Of a DNA stretch of 64,000 nt, positions 1-7,625 are shown in pieces; the first letter of the stretch is position 1, and the number at the start of each line of letters is the position of its first letter. A model generated the notes under the pieces. That model did not search any database and was not told the origin of the DNA. It saw only the letters and a program-made list of their open reading frames with translations. Position numbers and translations under genes: made by a program. Origin of the DNA: Pandoraea anapnoica (GTDB lineage: Bacteria; Pseudomonadota; Gammaproteobacteria; Burkholderiales; Burkholderiaceae); assembly GCF_902459765.1 (NCBI RefSeq), contig NZ_CABPSP010000020.1:53096-117095 (forward strand), given 5' to 3'.

Positions 1-222
1 GGTAGCCGAATCGACGACGTTCGTGCGCCAGCTCCACTAGACGCGCCGCTAGCACCTCATTCTCGTGGTCCGGCTTCGCGTCGTAATGCAGCACGCTGCG
101 AGAAAGCCCGACAAGCCGGCAAGCGCGGCGCTCGGAGATGTTGACCTTCTCCCGAATCGCCGACATTGCTTCGCGTTTGGCTTGCGGGCTCAGGGCTTTC
201 CCTTGACGACGAGCTTCAAGGC
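1..222 (-). CDS. IS3-family transposase OrfB, N-terminal part only
   Basis: After the orfA stop, the -1 frame stays open to the left edge of the window. It encodes a typical OrfB start with the segments EKVNISERRACRLVGLSRS and LVELAHERRRFGY, the helix-turn-helix region that precedes the DDE integrase core. The catalytic domain is outside the window. Translation is expected as an OrfAB fusion by programmed -1 frameshifting near the end of orfA, as is known for the IS3 family. Whether the element is intact cannot be judged here. Confidence 0.7.
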
Positions 223-453
223 TTACATATCGAGCATTGCTTCGGCCAGCAGCTTCTTCAGCCGGGCATTCTCAACCTCGAGGTCCTTGAGCCGACGGGC
301 TTCGGAGACTTCCATGCCGCCGAACTTCGCGCGCCAGGTGTAGAACGACGCGTCACTAAACCCGTGCTTCCTGCACAGTTCCTTGACCGGCATCCCGGCT
401 TCAGCTTCCTTCAGAAAGCCGATGATTTGCTGTTCCGTAAATCGCTTCTTCAT
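223..453 (-). CDS. IS3-family transposase OrfA
   Basis: This 76-residue protein opens with MKKRFTEQQIIGFLKEAEAG, the OrfA N-terminus typical of IS3-family elements common in Burkholderiales. It has a helix-turn-helix (VKELCRKHGFSDASFYTWR) and a leucine-zipper-like tail ([15 protein letters not shown]). The helix-turn-helix binds the terminal repeats, and the zipper mediates dimerisation and frameshift-product function. It is related to, but not identical with, the OrfA at 4709-4972, so the window holds at least two different members of the same branch. Confidence 0.85.
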   Translation of the reverse strand: MKKRFTEQQIIGFLKEAEAGMPVKELCRKHGFSDASFYTWRAKFGGMEVSEARRLKDLEVENARLKKLLAEAMLDM

Positions 454-521
454 GTTCGTCTTCTTCTCCGAAAACGAACTTTACTAGACCCCGGCTGGCC
501 CTGTTTGCAGGGAGCAGGTCA

Positions 522-1096
522 TCGAGTTTCACGCCGCGTCGGTATGCCCAATCGTCTAAAGCGCGAGAAGTGAACTCTGTGCCGTTGTCCACGGTGATGG
601 ATTCGGGCCATCGGCGAAGGACCGCAGAACGATCCAGCGCCTGACCCACCGCACGGCCGGTCTGTCGGAAGTTGGCCTCCAGACAAACACTCTCGCGACT
701 CCATTGATCGATGACAGTCAGAATGCGAAAGCGGCGTCCATCAAGCATCTGGTCATGAACGAAATCCATGCTCCAGTGCTGATTCGGTCCGGTGGGCGCC
801 GGTGGCTTGCCTCGCAGCAGCGCGATGCGCTTGCGGCGCTTGACCTTCATCCGCAATTGCAGGCCCTCTAGGCTGTAAAGCCCGTAGACGCGCTTTTTAC
901 CCACGTCCCAGCCCTCGCGACGCAACATCACCAGCACCCGCCGATAGCCAAACTGCGGACGACTTAAGGCGATGTTCCGGATACGTTGGCGCAGCGCACT
1001 TTGATCGCGTGCACGACTCTTCGCGTACCAAGTCGAGCGCTGCAGCAACGCCAACGCGCAGGAACGCTGCACGCTTATGTGGAAACGCTCTTGCAT
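522..1096 (-). pseudogene. IS3-family transposase OrfB, truncated by nested IS
   Basis: The reading frame contains a recognisable DDE integrase domain start (NQHWSMDFVHDQM, then ITVDNGTEF), giving the first two catalytic aspartates. Normal OrfB continues with a block containing ESFNGRLRDE that supplies the catalytic glutamate. Here the sequence leaves the family directly after RRGVKLD and runs into the end of the neighbouring IS element around position 521. The open frame then reads nonsense to about position 401. The protein is therefore inactive. Confidence 0.8.
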
Positions 1097-1128
1097 CTAA
1101 GCCGCCAGCTCGCGCCGTTTGGCGGCCT

Positions 1129-1395
1129 TCAGACTTTTTTTCGCACCACCTCTTGCAGGATCTGTTTATCCAGCGTCAGGTCGGCGACGATACGTCGCAA
1201 GCGCGCGTTTTCGTCTTCGAGTTGCTTGAGCTTGCGCATCTCGCTAACGCCGAAATCGGCGTACTTCTTCTTCCATGTGTAGAACGTTGCCTCCGACACA
1301 CCGATCTGCCGACAGACGTCGACCACCGGTGTGCCGCTCTCGGCCAATCGCAGCGCATAGGCGATCTGCTCTTCACTAAATCTCGAGCGTTTCAT
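1129..1395 (-). CDS. IS3-family transposase OrfA
   Basis: This 88-residue OrfA starts MKRSRFSEEQIAYALRLAES. It has a helix-turn-helix segment (VVDVCRQIGVSEATFYTWKK) and a leucine-zipper tail (MRKLKQLEDENARLRRIV). It belongs to the truncated element whose orfB follows at 522-1096 and ends in the canonical KQILQEVVRKK block just before the frameshift region. Its partner is broken, so it is a relic protein even though its own frame is intact. Confidence 0.85.
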   Translation of the reverse strand: MKRSRFSEEQIAYALRLAESGTPVVDVCRQIGVSEATFYTWKKKYADFGVSEMRKLKQLEDENARLRRIVADLTLDKQILQEVVRKKV

Positions 1396-1478
1396 GGCGA
1401 CTCCTCGCCCCGTTCGGGGCGCTGAGAAGCAACTTTACCTCTAGTTTTGACCTGTTCGGATATTCCGGGGACACGTCA

Positions 1479-1778
1479 ATGCAGGTTGGCAGACCGGTCG
1501 ATAGGGGCTGGCAGGGCCGAAGCCCTCCCACATGCCCCGCACATAGGGGGAAGCTATGCGCGCAAAAAAGCCGTGAGTCATGAGGACGGCGCGGCTTATG
1601 CGCCTATCGAGCCCGGGCTGCCAAGCCCGCAAACCAGTTGTCTATTGATGATGGCCGAAGTATGGCGCAAGCGCGGGCGGATTGCAGGCGGACATGGCCA
1701 TGTCCGCGATGTCCCGGAGAGAGGGCCGGCTCACTCTGCCGCTACGGAGCGGATCATTCGCGGCTAACTCATGGCCTA
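1479..1778. other. Non-coding stretch, no recognised content
   Basis: The 300 bases between the IS3-family terminus and the beta-propeller gene hold short open frames on both strands. None has a convincing ribosome binding site or family signature. There is one short AGGGC-CGAA-GCCCT hairpin. I see no promoter or RNA gene I can defend. Confidence 0.4.
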
Positions 1779-2828
1779 TCAGGGCTCGCTTACCAGTACG
1801 AAGCCGTCGATTTCCATTCCGGCGTTGGCAACGAGTGTTCCAGTCGACAACGCTCCTTGGTCTATTCCGTATCGATAGATCGTATCTTCGCGCGCGGATG
1901 CGGCATACAAGTATTTCCCATCGGGTGTCACTGCTATCGCTAATACTTCACGACCATCAGCCTGCTCGTTAATTGGCGTCAGAACGCCGGTTAAAGGATT
2001 AACCGCATAAGAAACGACAGTATTTTTTCCTATGCCAGTGAAAGGACTCGCTGTGGTTGAAAGAAACAAGTATTTGCCGTCCAGACTCATCGTCATCACG
2101 CTAACCATGCTTTTCGTGTGGTCGGCGACGCCTTTGAGTGGAGAAAATACGCCCTGAGACACACTGTAGCCGCGAACTTCAGGATTAAAAAATTCCGCCG
2201 ACCCGGTATAGACATATTTTTGGGTCGGGTCTACGGCAAGGCCAAACTGGAGGGGGTTCACCATTGGAACCTTATCCGTGAGCGTAGGCATGCCCTTTGC
2301 ATCGATAGCGAAAGACGCCGGACTGTAGTCCCCGTTCGATACAGACGCGTATAGCATTTTTCCCGTGCCGTCGAATTGCAATGTTGTCGCCTCGCCTCCC
2401 CCTGGGAGGGGGAGTTGCCCGATCGGGAAAACTACATGGCGGGCCCGGGAATATATGAAAGCATAGAGAGTAGTGGAGGGGGTATCGTTGTCAGTGTAGG
2501 GTTCCCCGCAAGAGTAAAAATAGATGACTTCGTCGGTTGGTGCAGTGGCGGCCATACCGAGCTCTCCGCTATCGAAATTACCGAGCGGATGACGCAGTAG
2601 CCTCGGAATCAACTGACCGCTAGCACGATCTGCTTGGTAAATATCGACATATGTGGTTTCGTCTGGGCCTAAGCCAAGTGCAAATACCGTGTCGCCACTG
2701 GCGCACATGGAGTTATTTGTCGGGAACGAAAGAGGCGCGGGATCACCTAGAGGTACCAAGCTCCCGTCATCGAGGACGTCATAAGCCAAAATTTTCCCAG
2801 ATCGCAGTGCGTATGCATATAAGCCCAT
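1779..2828 (-). CDS. Seven-bladed beta-propeller protein, lactonase-like
   Basis: This 349-residue protein is made of repeating blades with the pattern of the 6-phosphogluconolactonase/YncE-like propeller superfamily. Examples are SMCASGDTVFALGL, LAVDPTQKYVYTGS, MSLDGKYLFLST and IAVTPDGKYLYAAS, each ending in a tyrosine/threonine-rich strand. No signal peptide is visible (it starts MGLYAYALRSGKILAYD), so it is probably cytoplasmic or a ligand-binding propeller of unknown substrate. The ATG at 2828 has a GAGG element nine bases upstream. It stands alone between IS debris and a degenerate tRNA. Lactonase activity is not shown by any catalytic motif I can identify. Confidence 0.7.
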   Translation of the reverse strand: MGLYAYALRSGKILAYDVLDDGSLVPLGDPAPLSFPTNNSMCASGDTVFALGLGPDETTYVDIYQADRASGQLIPRLLRHPLGNFDSGELGMAATAPTDEVIYFYSCGEPYTDNDTPSTTLYAFIYSRARHVVFPIGQLPLPGGGEATTLQFDGTGKMLYASVSNGDYSPASFAIDAKGMPTLTDKVPMVNPLQFGLAVDPTQKYVYTGSAEFFNPEVRGYSVSQGVFSPLKGVADHTKSMVSVMTMSLDGKYLFLSTTASPFTGIGKNTVVSYAVNPLTGVLTPINEQADGREVLAIAVTPDGKYLYAASAREDTIYRYGIDQGALSTGTLVANAGMEIDGFVLVSEP

Positions 2829-3352
2829 AATGTAGCCTCATCAAAGATGTGAAGAAATGTTCAGAGCTGCCGCTGCCCTGTTGGCCGAGCGCGCATGCGC
2901 TAGAACGGATAGGAATACCGATATTCCTACTGCAGTCGTGAGTGAGGTTTTTCTTTTGCTGAGTTTTCATTTGAAAAGCTGTCACTTCCGTTGGCGGCGC
3001 AACTCGCCTTACAGCAAGACCGATTCTCTCTGTGTCAGGCGATCGAGGGTGATGTGCTCACGGGCGAGGATGTCACGCAGCCTGTTCAGGCTGTTGCCCC
3101 CCACTTGCAGGCGGGAAGTTTGAAATCCGCGCGAACTTCGTTTCTGCAAGGTCCCGTTATTCAGCGGACTTCGTCGCATCGGCTGTTGCGATCCACTTAG
3201 GCGCGCGCCTGCGAGCTGAGCAAATCTGCTCGCGGACAACCTAATTTCCTCAACCACCTTCGTCTTGGCGAGCTGGATCTCCAGCGTTTTTTGGTCGCTG
3301 CCATGTGTCTATCCGATGAAAAGGTGCGCGATTCGCGGCTCGCGGGGAGGGA
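2829..3352. other. Gap with one doubtful minus-strand frame
   Basis: A GTG-started frame on the minus strand (3257 to 3009, 82 codons) ends in LRDILAREHITLDRLTQRES, which looks coding-like. Upstream the frame is closed by a stop at about 3311, and no family is recognised. It may be the 3' remnant of a lost gene. Nothing else is identifiable. Confidence 0.3.
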
Positions 3353-3426
3353 TGGAGCGTGCTACCGGAGTCGAACCGGTGTGCTCAGCTTGGAAGGCTT
3401 GTGCCTGACCACTCGACCAAGCCCGG
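3353..3426 (-). tRNA. tRNA-Gly(TCC)-like, degenerate
   Basis: The minus strand gives a 74-base cloverleaf-like sequence ending in encoded CCA. It has a perfect T-arm (ACCGG-TTCGACT-CCGGT) and an anticodon loop CTTCCAA, anticodon TCC, glycine. The D-arm is recognisable. The acceptor stem has two mismatches (C1 with C72, G4 with A69), and the anticodon stem has two mispaired positions at its outer end. This suggests a decaying or phage/island-type tRNA rather than a housekeeping copy. It could also be an old attachment site. Confidence 0.6.
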
Positions 3427-3641
3427 ATTAAAGTCATTGCCGCACTTTGCTACTATTGGCGTGTGGACCGACGTGTTCGCAGGTGTGTTTGGGGAGATGC
3501 CTGGCAGAATGTCTTGCTGCGAATCTGCCTGGGATATTTCCGGCTAGCATCCCTTTGGATCGTGGGGCGGCACGCCGTCCCACGCTTCCGGACACCGTAG
3601 AGTGATCCGCGCCGGGTGCGCGGCACTTCGGGGAGATTGCT

Positions 3642-3815
3642 ATGAATCAGCGTTTGCACTGCCGGCATTGCGCGGGCGTGTTTGCCGTTGAGGTGATCGC
3701 GGCGCACGAGCAGAACTGTGCCGAGGCGCGTCAGGAAATGAAGGCTGCTCAAAGCGAGCGTCTAGCGTCCGGTGAGCGAGGAGAAATCGACCCCCCTGCG
3801 ATCTGTCCGAACTAA
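3642..3815 (+). CDS. Small CCHC zinc-finger-like protein
   Basis: This 57-codon gene has a good ribosome binding site (GGGGAG ending six bases before the ATG). The protein begins MNQRLHCRHCAGVFAVEVIA and contains C7-x2-C10-x11-H22-x3-C26, spacing that fits a single CCHC zinc finger, followed by a charged tail. The same spacing is known from small zinc-finger domains of nucleic-acid-binding proteins. I do not recognise a named family. It stands alone on the plus strand. Confidence 0.5.
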   Translation: MNQRLHCRHCAGVFAVEVIAAHEQNCAEARQEMKAAQSERLASGERGEIDPPAICPN

Positions 3816-4061
3816 TGAGGCAGCACCCTCAAGAGAGCAGCCCGACAGTGCGATCCATCGTGGTTGATGGGGATACAGGATATTTTGTGTCGCCGAGCCG
3901 ACATGCCGGGCTGCTCGGTTGAGGATACTACCGATGAAACCATGCATTCAGGTGAGCAGCCCCGTGCCGATGAGGGCTTTTGCCGTTATGGGCTATTTAA
4001 CGTCGCCGCACCGACACTGGGGCGGCTCACTTGAAGGTGCCCGCCGAAGCGGGCAGGTAAT

Positions 4062-4301
4062 TCAGCCGTTCCAGTAGCTCGCCTTGACATCGGCGGCGCC
4101 TTCCGGATCGCTTTCGTGATCCCAATTGACACGCTGTTCGAAGCAGGCTTTGGCCAAGTCGACCGCCACAGCCTCAGTGACACCGCCGCGTTGCTGAAAC
4201 AGTTTGGCACAGCGTCGTTTCCACTCACCACCTGAAGCGATCGGCGCGGTTGCCAAATAGCTTTCACGGCCCGCTCTCGACTCAAGTTCTTTGACGCCCA
4301 T
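4062..4301 (-). CDS. Small hypothetical protein of the island
   Basis: This 79-residue protein starts MGVKELESRAGRESYLAT. The ATG at 4301 is preceded by GGAGG with a five-base spacer, which is why I reject the longer upstream frame. It is rich in charged residues, has no membrane segment, and its middle part (EWKRRCAKLFQQRGG) looks helical. It is the third of three small minus-strand genes (5943-6173, the interrupted 4468-5932, and this one) that probably formed one transcription unit before an IS entered. No family is recognised. Confidence 0.55.
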   Translation of the reverse strand: MGVKELESRAGRESYLATAPIASGGEWKRRCAKLFQQRGGVTEAVAVDLAKACFEQRVNWDHESDPEGAADVKASYWNG

Positions 4302-4643
4302 ACGTCCTCCGTCGAACTGAAAAGGGTGCCGTACTCTGGCGGCCGTCACGCCTGCATCATCGGGGGCGTTCCCTCACCGGGGAGGCGTTTGGTCAGATAG
4401 CCGGCTGGGCGACGGCGCGCACGAGGGACATGATTCCGGTTTGAATGTCGAGCTTGCCGATACCGGCTCACTTGTGAGGATCGGCATTTTTGAATCGGGT
4501 CAACTCAATGGCGTCTGGCGAAGTTCGGTAGTCGGGCACATCGACATTGTTGTATGCGTCGGCCTTGGCGTTGATCTCGCCGTCCAAGTGCGTTTCCAAT
4601 TCGTCAGCTAGGGCAAGCAATTCGGCCCCTTTAGCCTTGATCC

Positions 4644-4649
4644 GACGTC
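4644..4649. repeat. GACGTC duplication flanking the IS3-family element
   Basis: GACGTC at 4644-4649 is repeated at 5839-5844 on the other side of the IS. The palindrome is either a six-base target duplication or a preferred target whose central bases were duplicated. Removing one copy restores the interrupted frame. Confidence 0.7.
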
Positions 4650-4708
4650 ACCCCCGATTTGAGTAGCGCGACGATTTAGAGTCCAATCACGTAGTCAGGA
4701 GATTGGAC

Positions 4709-4972
4709 ATGAAGAAGAGATTCACCGACGAGCAAATCATCGGCTTCCTGAGGGAAGCCGAGACGGGCATACCGGTCAAGGAACTATGCCGTCAGCACGG
4801 CTTCTCAGAGGCCAGCTATTACCTATGGCGCAGTAAGTTCGGCGGCATGAATGTCTCTGACGCGAAGCGGCTGAAGGATCTGGAGACCGAAAACGCTCGG
4901 TTGAAGAAACTGCTAGCGCAATCGCTGCTGGAGAATGAGGTGACGCGCGAGGCGTTGCGAAAAAAGTGGTGA
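4709..4972 (+). CDS. IS3-family transposase OrfA
   Basis: This 87-residue protein starts [21 protein letters not shown] chose the ATG at 4709 over an upstream TTG because it aligns with relatives and sits behind AGGAG. It has a helix-turn-helix ([19 protein letters not shown]) and a leucine zipper ([18 protein letters not shown]). Its end, REALRKKW, overlaps the start of orfB by seven bases, the site of the expected -1 frameshift that makes the active OrfAB fusion. Confidence 0.9.
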   Translation: MKKRFTDEQIIGFLREAETGIPVKELCRQHGFSEASYYLWRSKFGGMNVSDAKRLKDLETENARLKKLLAQSLLENEVTREALRKKW

Positions 4973-5799
4973 GCGCCCCGTCCCGCCGAGAGCTGGTGCG
5001 CCATATGACCGATAGTGGCTTGAGCGAGCGCCGAGCCCTGCGGGTAATCGGCATGAGCGCCAGCGCCTACCGTTATCAACCGGCGCCGGATCGCAATCAG
5101 GCCCTGCGAGCGCAGATCGTCGCCTTGGCTCAGCGGCATCGTCGCTATGGCTCGGGCATGATCTATCTGAAGTTGCGGCAGTCAGGCGTGACAGTCAACC
5201 ACAAGCGGGTTGAGCGGCTGTATGCCGAAGAAAAGTTGCAAGTGCGTCGTCGCAAGCGCAAGAAGGTACCGGTATCGGATCGTCAGCCGCTGGGGCGGCC
5301 GTCGGCGGCGAATCAGGTTTGGTCGATGGATTTTGTGTTCGACCGAACGGCGGAGGGCCGTGTCATCAAGAGCCTGACGGTGGTCGATGACGCCACGCAT
5401 GAGGCCGTGGCCATTGTGCCGGAGCGAGCGATTGGCGGCCTAGCGCTAACGCGCATTCTGGATCGTGTGGCGTTGCATCGAGGTTTGCCACAAGCGATCC
5501 GTACCGATAACGGCAAGGAATTTTGCGGTCGTGCGATGCTGAGCTGGGCACACGGGCGAGGCGTCAAACTGTTCCTGATCGAGCCGGGCAAACCCAACCA
5601 GAATGCCTACATCGAATCGTTTAACGGACGCTTCCGGGATGAATGCCTGAACGAACACTGGTTCACCAGCCTGCCGCACGCCAAGGTGGTGATCGAGGCA
5701 TGGCGACGGGAGTACAACGAGGAGCGACCGAAGAAGTCACTGGGCGGATTAACGCCGGCATCCTACGCCCGAAAATTGGCAGGAATGCAGTTACATTAA
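4966..5799 (+). CDS. IS3-family transposase OrfB (DDE integrase)
   Basis: This 277-residue frame has an intact retroviral-integrase-type core. [10 protein letters not shown] gives the first aspartate, IRTDNGKEF the second, and [14 protein letters not shown] the catalytic glutamate, followed by the conserved [12 protein letters not shown] tail. The N-terminal part is the HTH_21-like region ([17 protein letters not shown]). The listed GTG start is only nominal, because the functional protein is expected to be made as a frameshift fusion with OrfA. No decay is visible. Confidence 0.9.
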   Translation: MVSAPSRRELVRHMTDSGLSERRALRVIGMSASAYRYQPAPDRNQALRAQIVALAQRHRRYGSGMIYLKLRQSGVTVNHKRVERLYAEEKLQVRRRKRKKVPVSDRQPLGRPSAANQVWSMDFVFDRTAEGRVIKSLTVVDDATHEAVAIVPERAIGGLALTRILDRVALHRGLPQAIRTDNGKEFCGRAMLSWAHGRGVKLFLIEPGKPNQNAYIESFNGRFRDECLNEHWFTSLPHAKVVIEAWRREYNEERPKKSLGGLTPASYARKLAGMQLH

Positions 5800-5942
5800 C
5801 CCTCGGACTCTAAAGCTCAGTGCTACTGAAGACGGGGGGACGTCGGATCCGGTTCGTCAGGTCGATTTCTTCGGCGGACAGTTCGCGGCAAGCTTGCCTG
5901 TGGGCATATGTGTGCCGCGTACGGCGAGTCATCGACAGCGCC

Positions 5943-6173
5943 TCAGGAGTTGCCCGATGACGGCAGGAGTGTTCGTTTGGCCACTTCGACGCCTATTAAG
6001 AACGCATCGGGCTCTTCGGACTGTAGTACGGCCGAAATGAGGCGGTTTAGCTGATCCAGGACTGCAAGCGTGGACGTTTGAGGATCTGCGGAGCAAAGGA
6101 TTAGCGCACGGATGGCTATCTGAGTCGCTCGCAATTGCCCCTCCAGTTCCATGAATTTTGAATCGTCTGTCAT
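5943..6173 (-). CDS. Small hypothetical protein of the island
   Basis: This 76-residue protein starts MTDDSKFMELEGQLRATQIA. It is predicted to be mostly helical (LAVLDQLNRLISAVLQSEE) and soluble, without cysteine motifs or a membrane segment other than a short hydrophobic run (IAIRALILCS). It is the first gene of a three-gene minus-strand unit, and the next gene starts ten bases after its stop. No family is recognised. Confidence 0.5.
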   Translation of the reverse strand: MTDDSKFMELEGQLRATQIAIRALILCSADPQTSTLAVLDQLNRLISAVLQSEEPDAFLIGVEVAKRTLLPSSGNS

Positions 6174-6366
6174 GAGTACCCCATTTGAAATGAAAGATCA
6201 GTTCGAGGAATCTGGATTTTCACGCGATTAGGGGTGTCTGTCCCTTTTTGAGCAAGCGGATGCGACTTTTCTTGGTTTCCCTAATTGCTTGTTTTCTTGT
6301 CCATGCCCAGAAGCGTAAGGGCTTTCCGATTCATGGTCATTCGTTGATTTTGCAGGACGTTGAATG

Positions 6367-6649
6367 ATGGAGAACGTTGTTGAATTCCTGCCGAAGCAGC
6401 AGGGAGTTTTTTGAGCAAACGTGCCGTCGCACGTTTGTGGACCCTGAACTGAAGCGTCAGGTACTCGATGCGACCCAGCGGGATCCGTCGATGCTGAACA
6501 AGGTATCGAACGGGGTTGGTATCGCTTTCGACAAGCTCGATGCCGTGTGCCGCGCAGTCGGGCTGGCGATCGTTGAGGTGGAATACATGGATTGTCGACG
6601 CTCAAGAAGGAGTGCGCGGAGCCGGGGGCTGGATTCGACGTCCCCTCGT
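6367..6649 (+). pseudogene. Phage CII-like DNA-binding regulator, broken
   Basis: The frame from ATG 6367 reads MENVVEFLPKQQG and then stops. A one-base shift at the GGG near 6403 continues as EFFEQTCRRTFVDPELKRQV and LDAVCRAVGLAIVEVEYMD. This has the layout of small helix-turn-helix regulators of the lambda CII kind found in Burkholderia prophages. A second frame change follows EYMD. Downstream the gene runs into an IS end (CCCCTCGTCTTCAGT) and then into the IS66 element. One or two frameshifts plus an IS insertion make it a pseudogene. The family assignment is tentative. Confidence 0.5.
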
Positions 6650-6708
6650 CTTCAGTGTAAGCGGTCGAGTAACGACGTCTACCCAAGGGCCTGGTGAAGG
6701 AGGAGCAT

Positions 6709-6739
6709 AGGTGTCCACCTACTACGGAGGTGGACACCT
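6709..6739 (+). promoter_or_regulatory. Perfect 12-bp hairpin abutting the tnpA start
   Basis: AGGTGTCCACCT at 6709-6720 and its exact reverse complement at 6728-6739 are separated by seven bases. The second arm ends one base before the tnpA ATG. The GGAGG that would serve as ribosome binding site (6726-6730) lies in the loop and the base of the 3' arm. Folding would restrict translation of the first transposase gene. Inferred role: translational attenuation of transposition. Confidence 0.6.
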
Positions 6740-7264
6740 ATGGCTGACAAAGACTCTGAGTTGAGAGTCGTTCGACAAAGTAGTGACGGCCGGCGCCGTT
6801 ACGATGAGAAGAGCAAGCGGGCACTGATCGAGGCGGCATTACAACCGGGCGTATCGGTGGCGAGGCTCGCGCAAGAACACGGTGTCAATGCCAACCTGCT
6901 GCGCAAATGGATCACGAAGTATCTGATGGAGCGCGAGCAAGGACTCTTGCCGATGCAACGCGCCGGAGATATCGATGGCCTTTCGTCGCGCGAGATCGAG
7001 AGCGTGACCATCGACTTGCCGGATACGCATAGTCTGGTTTCGGCCACCGCGGTGCCTCCGGCCTTCGTACCGGTCGTTTCGACGCCTCCGGTATCTGTGC
7101 AGGTGCCAGCACCGTCGGCTGCGTCGATGCAGCTCGAGCTGCATGTGCGTCTGGCCAACGGCGTCGAGCTCGAGATGGGGCGCGCCATCGCGTCGATCGA
7201 GGAGCTGACCACCCTGGTCCGGATTCTGGGGAGGATGCCGTGTTCCGGTTCGACGAAGGCCTGA
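6740..7264 (+). CDS. tnpA: IS66 accessory protein TnpA
   Basis: This 174-residue protein has an N-terminal helix-turn-helix of the transposase-8 type (DEKSKRALIEAALQPGVSVA and VNANLLRKWITKY). A proline-rich linker and the IS66 TnpA C-terminal block (LELHVRLANGVELEMGRA) follow. In IS66 elements TnpA and TnpB are needed together with TnpC for transposition. The start codon directly follows a perfect hairpin. Its 3' end overlaps tnpB by 25 bases, which suggests translational coupling. Confidence 0.9.
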   Translation: MADKDSELRVVRQSSDGRRRYDEKSKRALIEAALQPGVSVARLAQEHGVNANLLRKWITKYLMEREQGLLPMQRAGDIDGLSSREIESVTIDLPDTHSLVSATAVPPAFVPVVSTPPVSVQVPAPSAASMQLELHVRLANGVELEMGRAIASIEELTTLVRILGRMPCSGSTKA

Positions 7265-7593
7265 AGGTCTACCTGCACCGCGATCCTGTCGACTTCCGTT
7301 ACGGCATGAACAGCCTGTCGATTCTCGTCGAGCAGTCGATGCAGCTGAGCCCGATGGACGGCTCGCTCTATATCTTTGGCAACCGGCGTCGCGATCGGGT
7401 CAAGATTCTTGGCTGGGATGGAAGCGGCTTCTGGCTGTTGATGAAACGCTTGGAAGCGAGCCGCTTCATCTGGCCCGACAACAAGACCGAGGTCGTCACG
7501 ATGACGTCCGACGTGCTGCACGCGTTGCTCGACGGTGACGACATCACAGCCATTCGGCGCCACGCGAAGCAAGAATATCTGCGCGTGAGCTGA
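7240..7593 (+). CDS. tnpB: IS66 accessory protein TnpB (Orf2)
   Basis: This 117-residue protein has the highly conserved IS66 Orf2 pattern: VYLHRDPVDFRYGMNSLSIL, then LYIFGNRRRDRVKILGWDGSGFWL and the terminal basic tail. It uses a GTG start inside the end of tnpA, as is normal for this family. It is required for IS66 transposition, but its biochemical role is not established. It is full length compared with relatives. Confidence 0.92.
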   Translation: MFRFDEGLKVYLHRDPVDFRYGMNSLSILVEQSMQLSPMDGSLYIFGNRRRDRVKILGWDGSGFWLLMKRLEASRFIWPDNKTEVVTMTSDVLHALLDGDDITAIRRHAKQEYLRVS

Positions 7594-7625
7594 AACAGGC
7601 GAGTGGCATGCCTGTCTAATCGCGC

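Larger units (their letters stand above)
1..521 (-). mobile_element. IS3-family element, cut by the window edge
   Basis: The element carries an orfA and the beginning of an orfB in the -1 frame, the usual IS3 layout. The end upstream of orfA reads TGACCTGCTCCC on the minus strand starting at 521. This is a TG-start terminus of the kind I recall for the IS407 branch. The other end lies beyond position 1. It sits inside the transposase gene of a second IS3-family element, so it is a nested insertion. Confidence 0.75.
522..1478 (-). mobile_element. IS3-family element, interrupted and truncated
   Basis: OrfA (1129-1395) and the first two thirds of orfB lie in the expected order. The outer terminus reads TGACGTGTCCCCGG on the minus strand from 1478. 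The 3' end of the element is missing because the neighbouring IS3-family copy begins at 521, inside orfB. The final catalytic glutamate region is absent, so the element cannot move by itself. Confidence 0.7.
4650..5838 (+). mobile_element. Complete IS3-family insertion sequence
   Basis: The element is 1,189 bp, the size expected for IS3. It is bounded by imperfect inverted repeats that share CCCCCG, AGTAGC and, further in, TTTAGAGTCC at both ends. It contains orfA and orfB in overlapping frames with all catalytic residues, and is flanked by GACGTC on both sides. It is likely functional. Confidence 0.85.
4468..5932 (-). pseudogene. 89-codon gene split by an IS3-family insertion
   Basis: The minus strand reads an ATG at 5932 (MTRRTRHTYAHRQACRELSA) to 5845, where the IS begins. 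It resumes at 4649 and ends with TGA at 4468 (final residues RFKNADPHK). Removing the IS and one copy of the flanking GACGTC joins 88 and 182 bases into exactly 90 codons with no stop. That proves the insertion was recent or neutral for the rest of the frame. The restored protein is highly charged and soluble, probably helical (AKGAELLALADELETHL). No family is recognised. Its start lies ten bases after the stop of the gene at 5943-6173. Confidence 0.8.

Noticed and set aside
3009-3257. 82-codon minus-strand frame
   Set aside because: The end looks coding-like, but start, upstream region and family are all missing; it is mentioned only in the gap entry.
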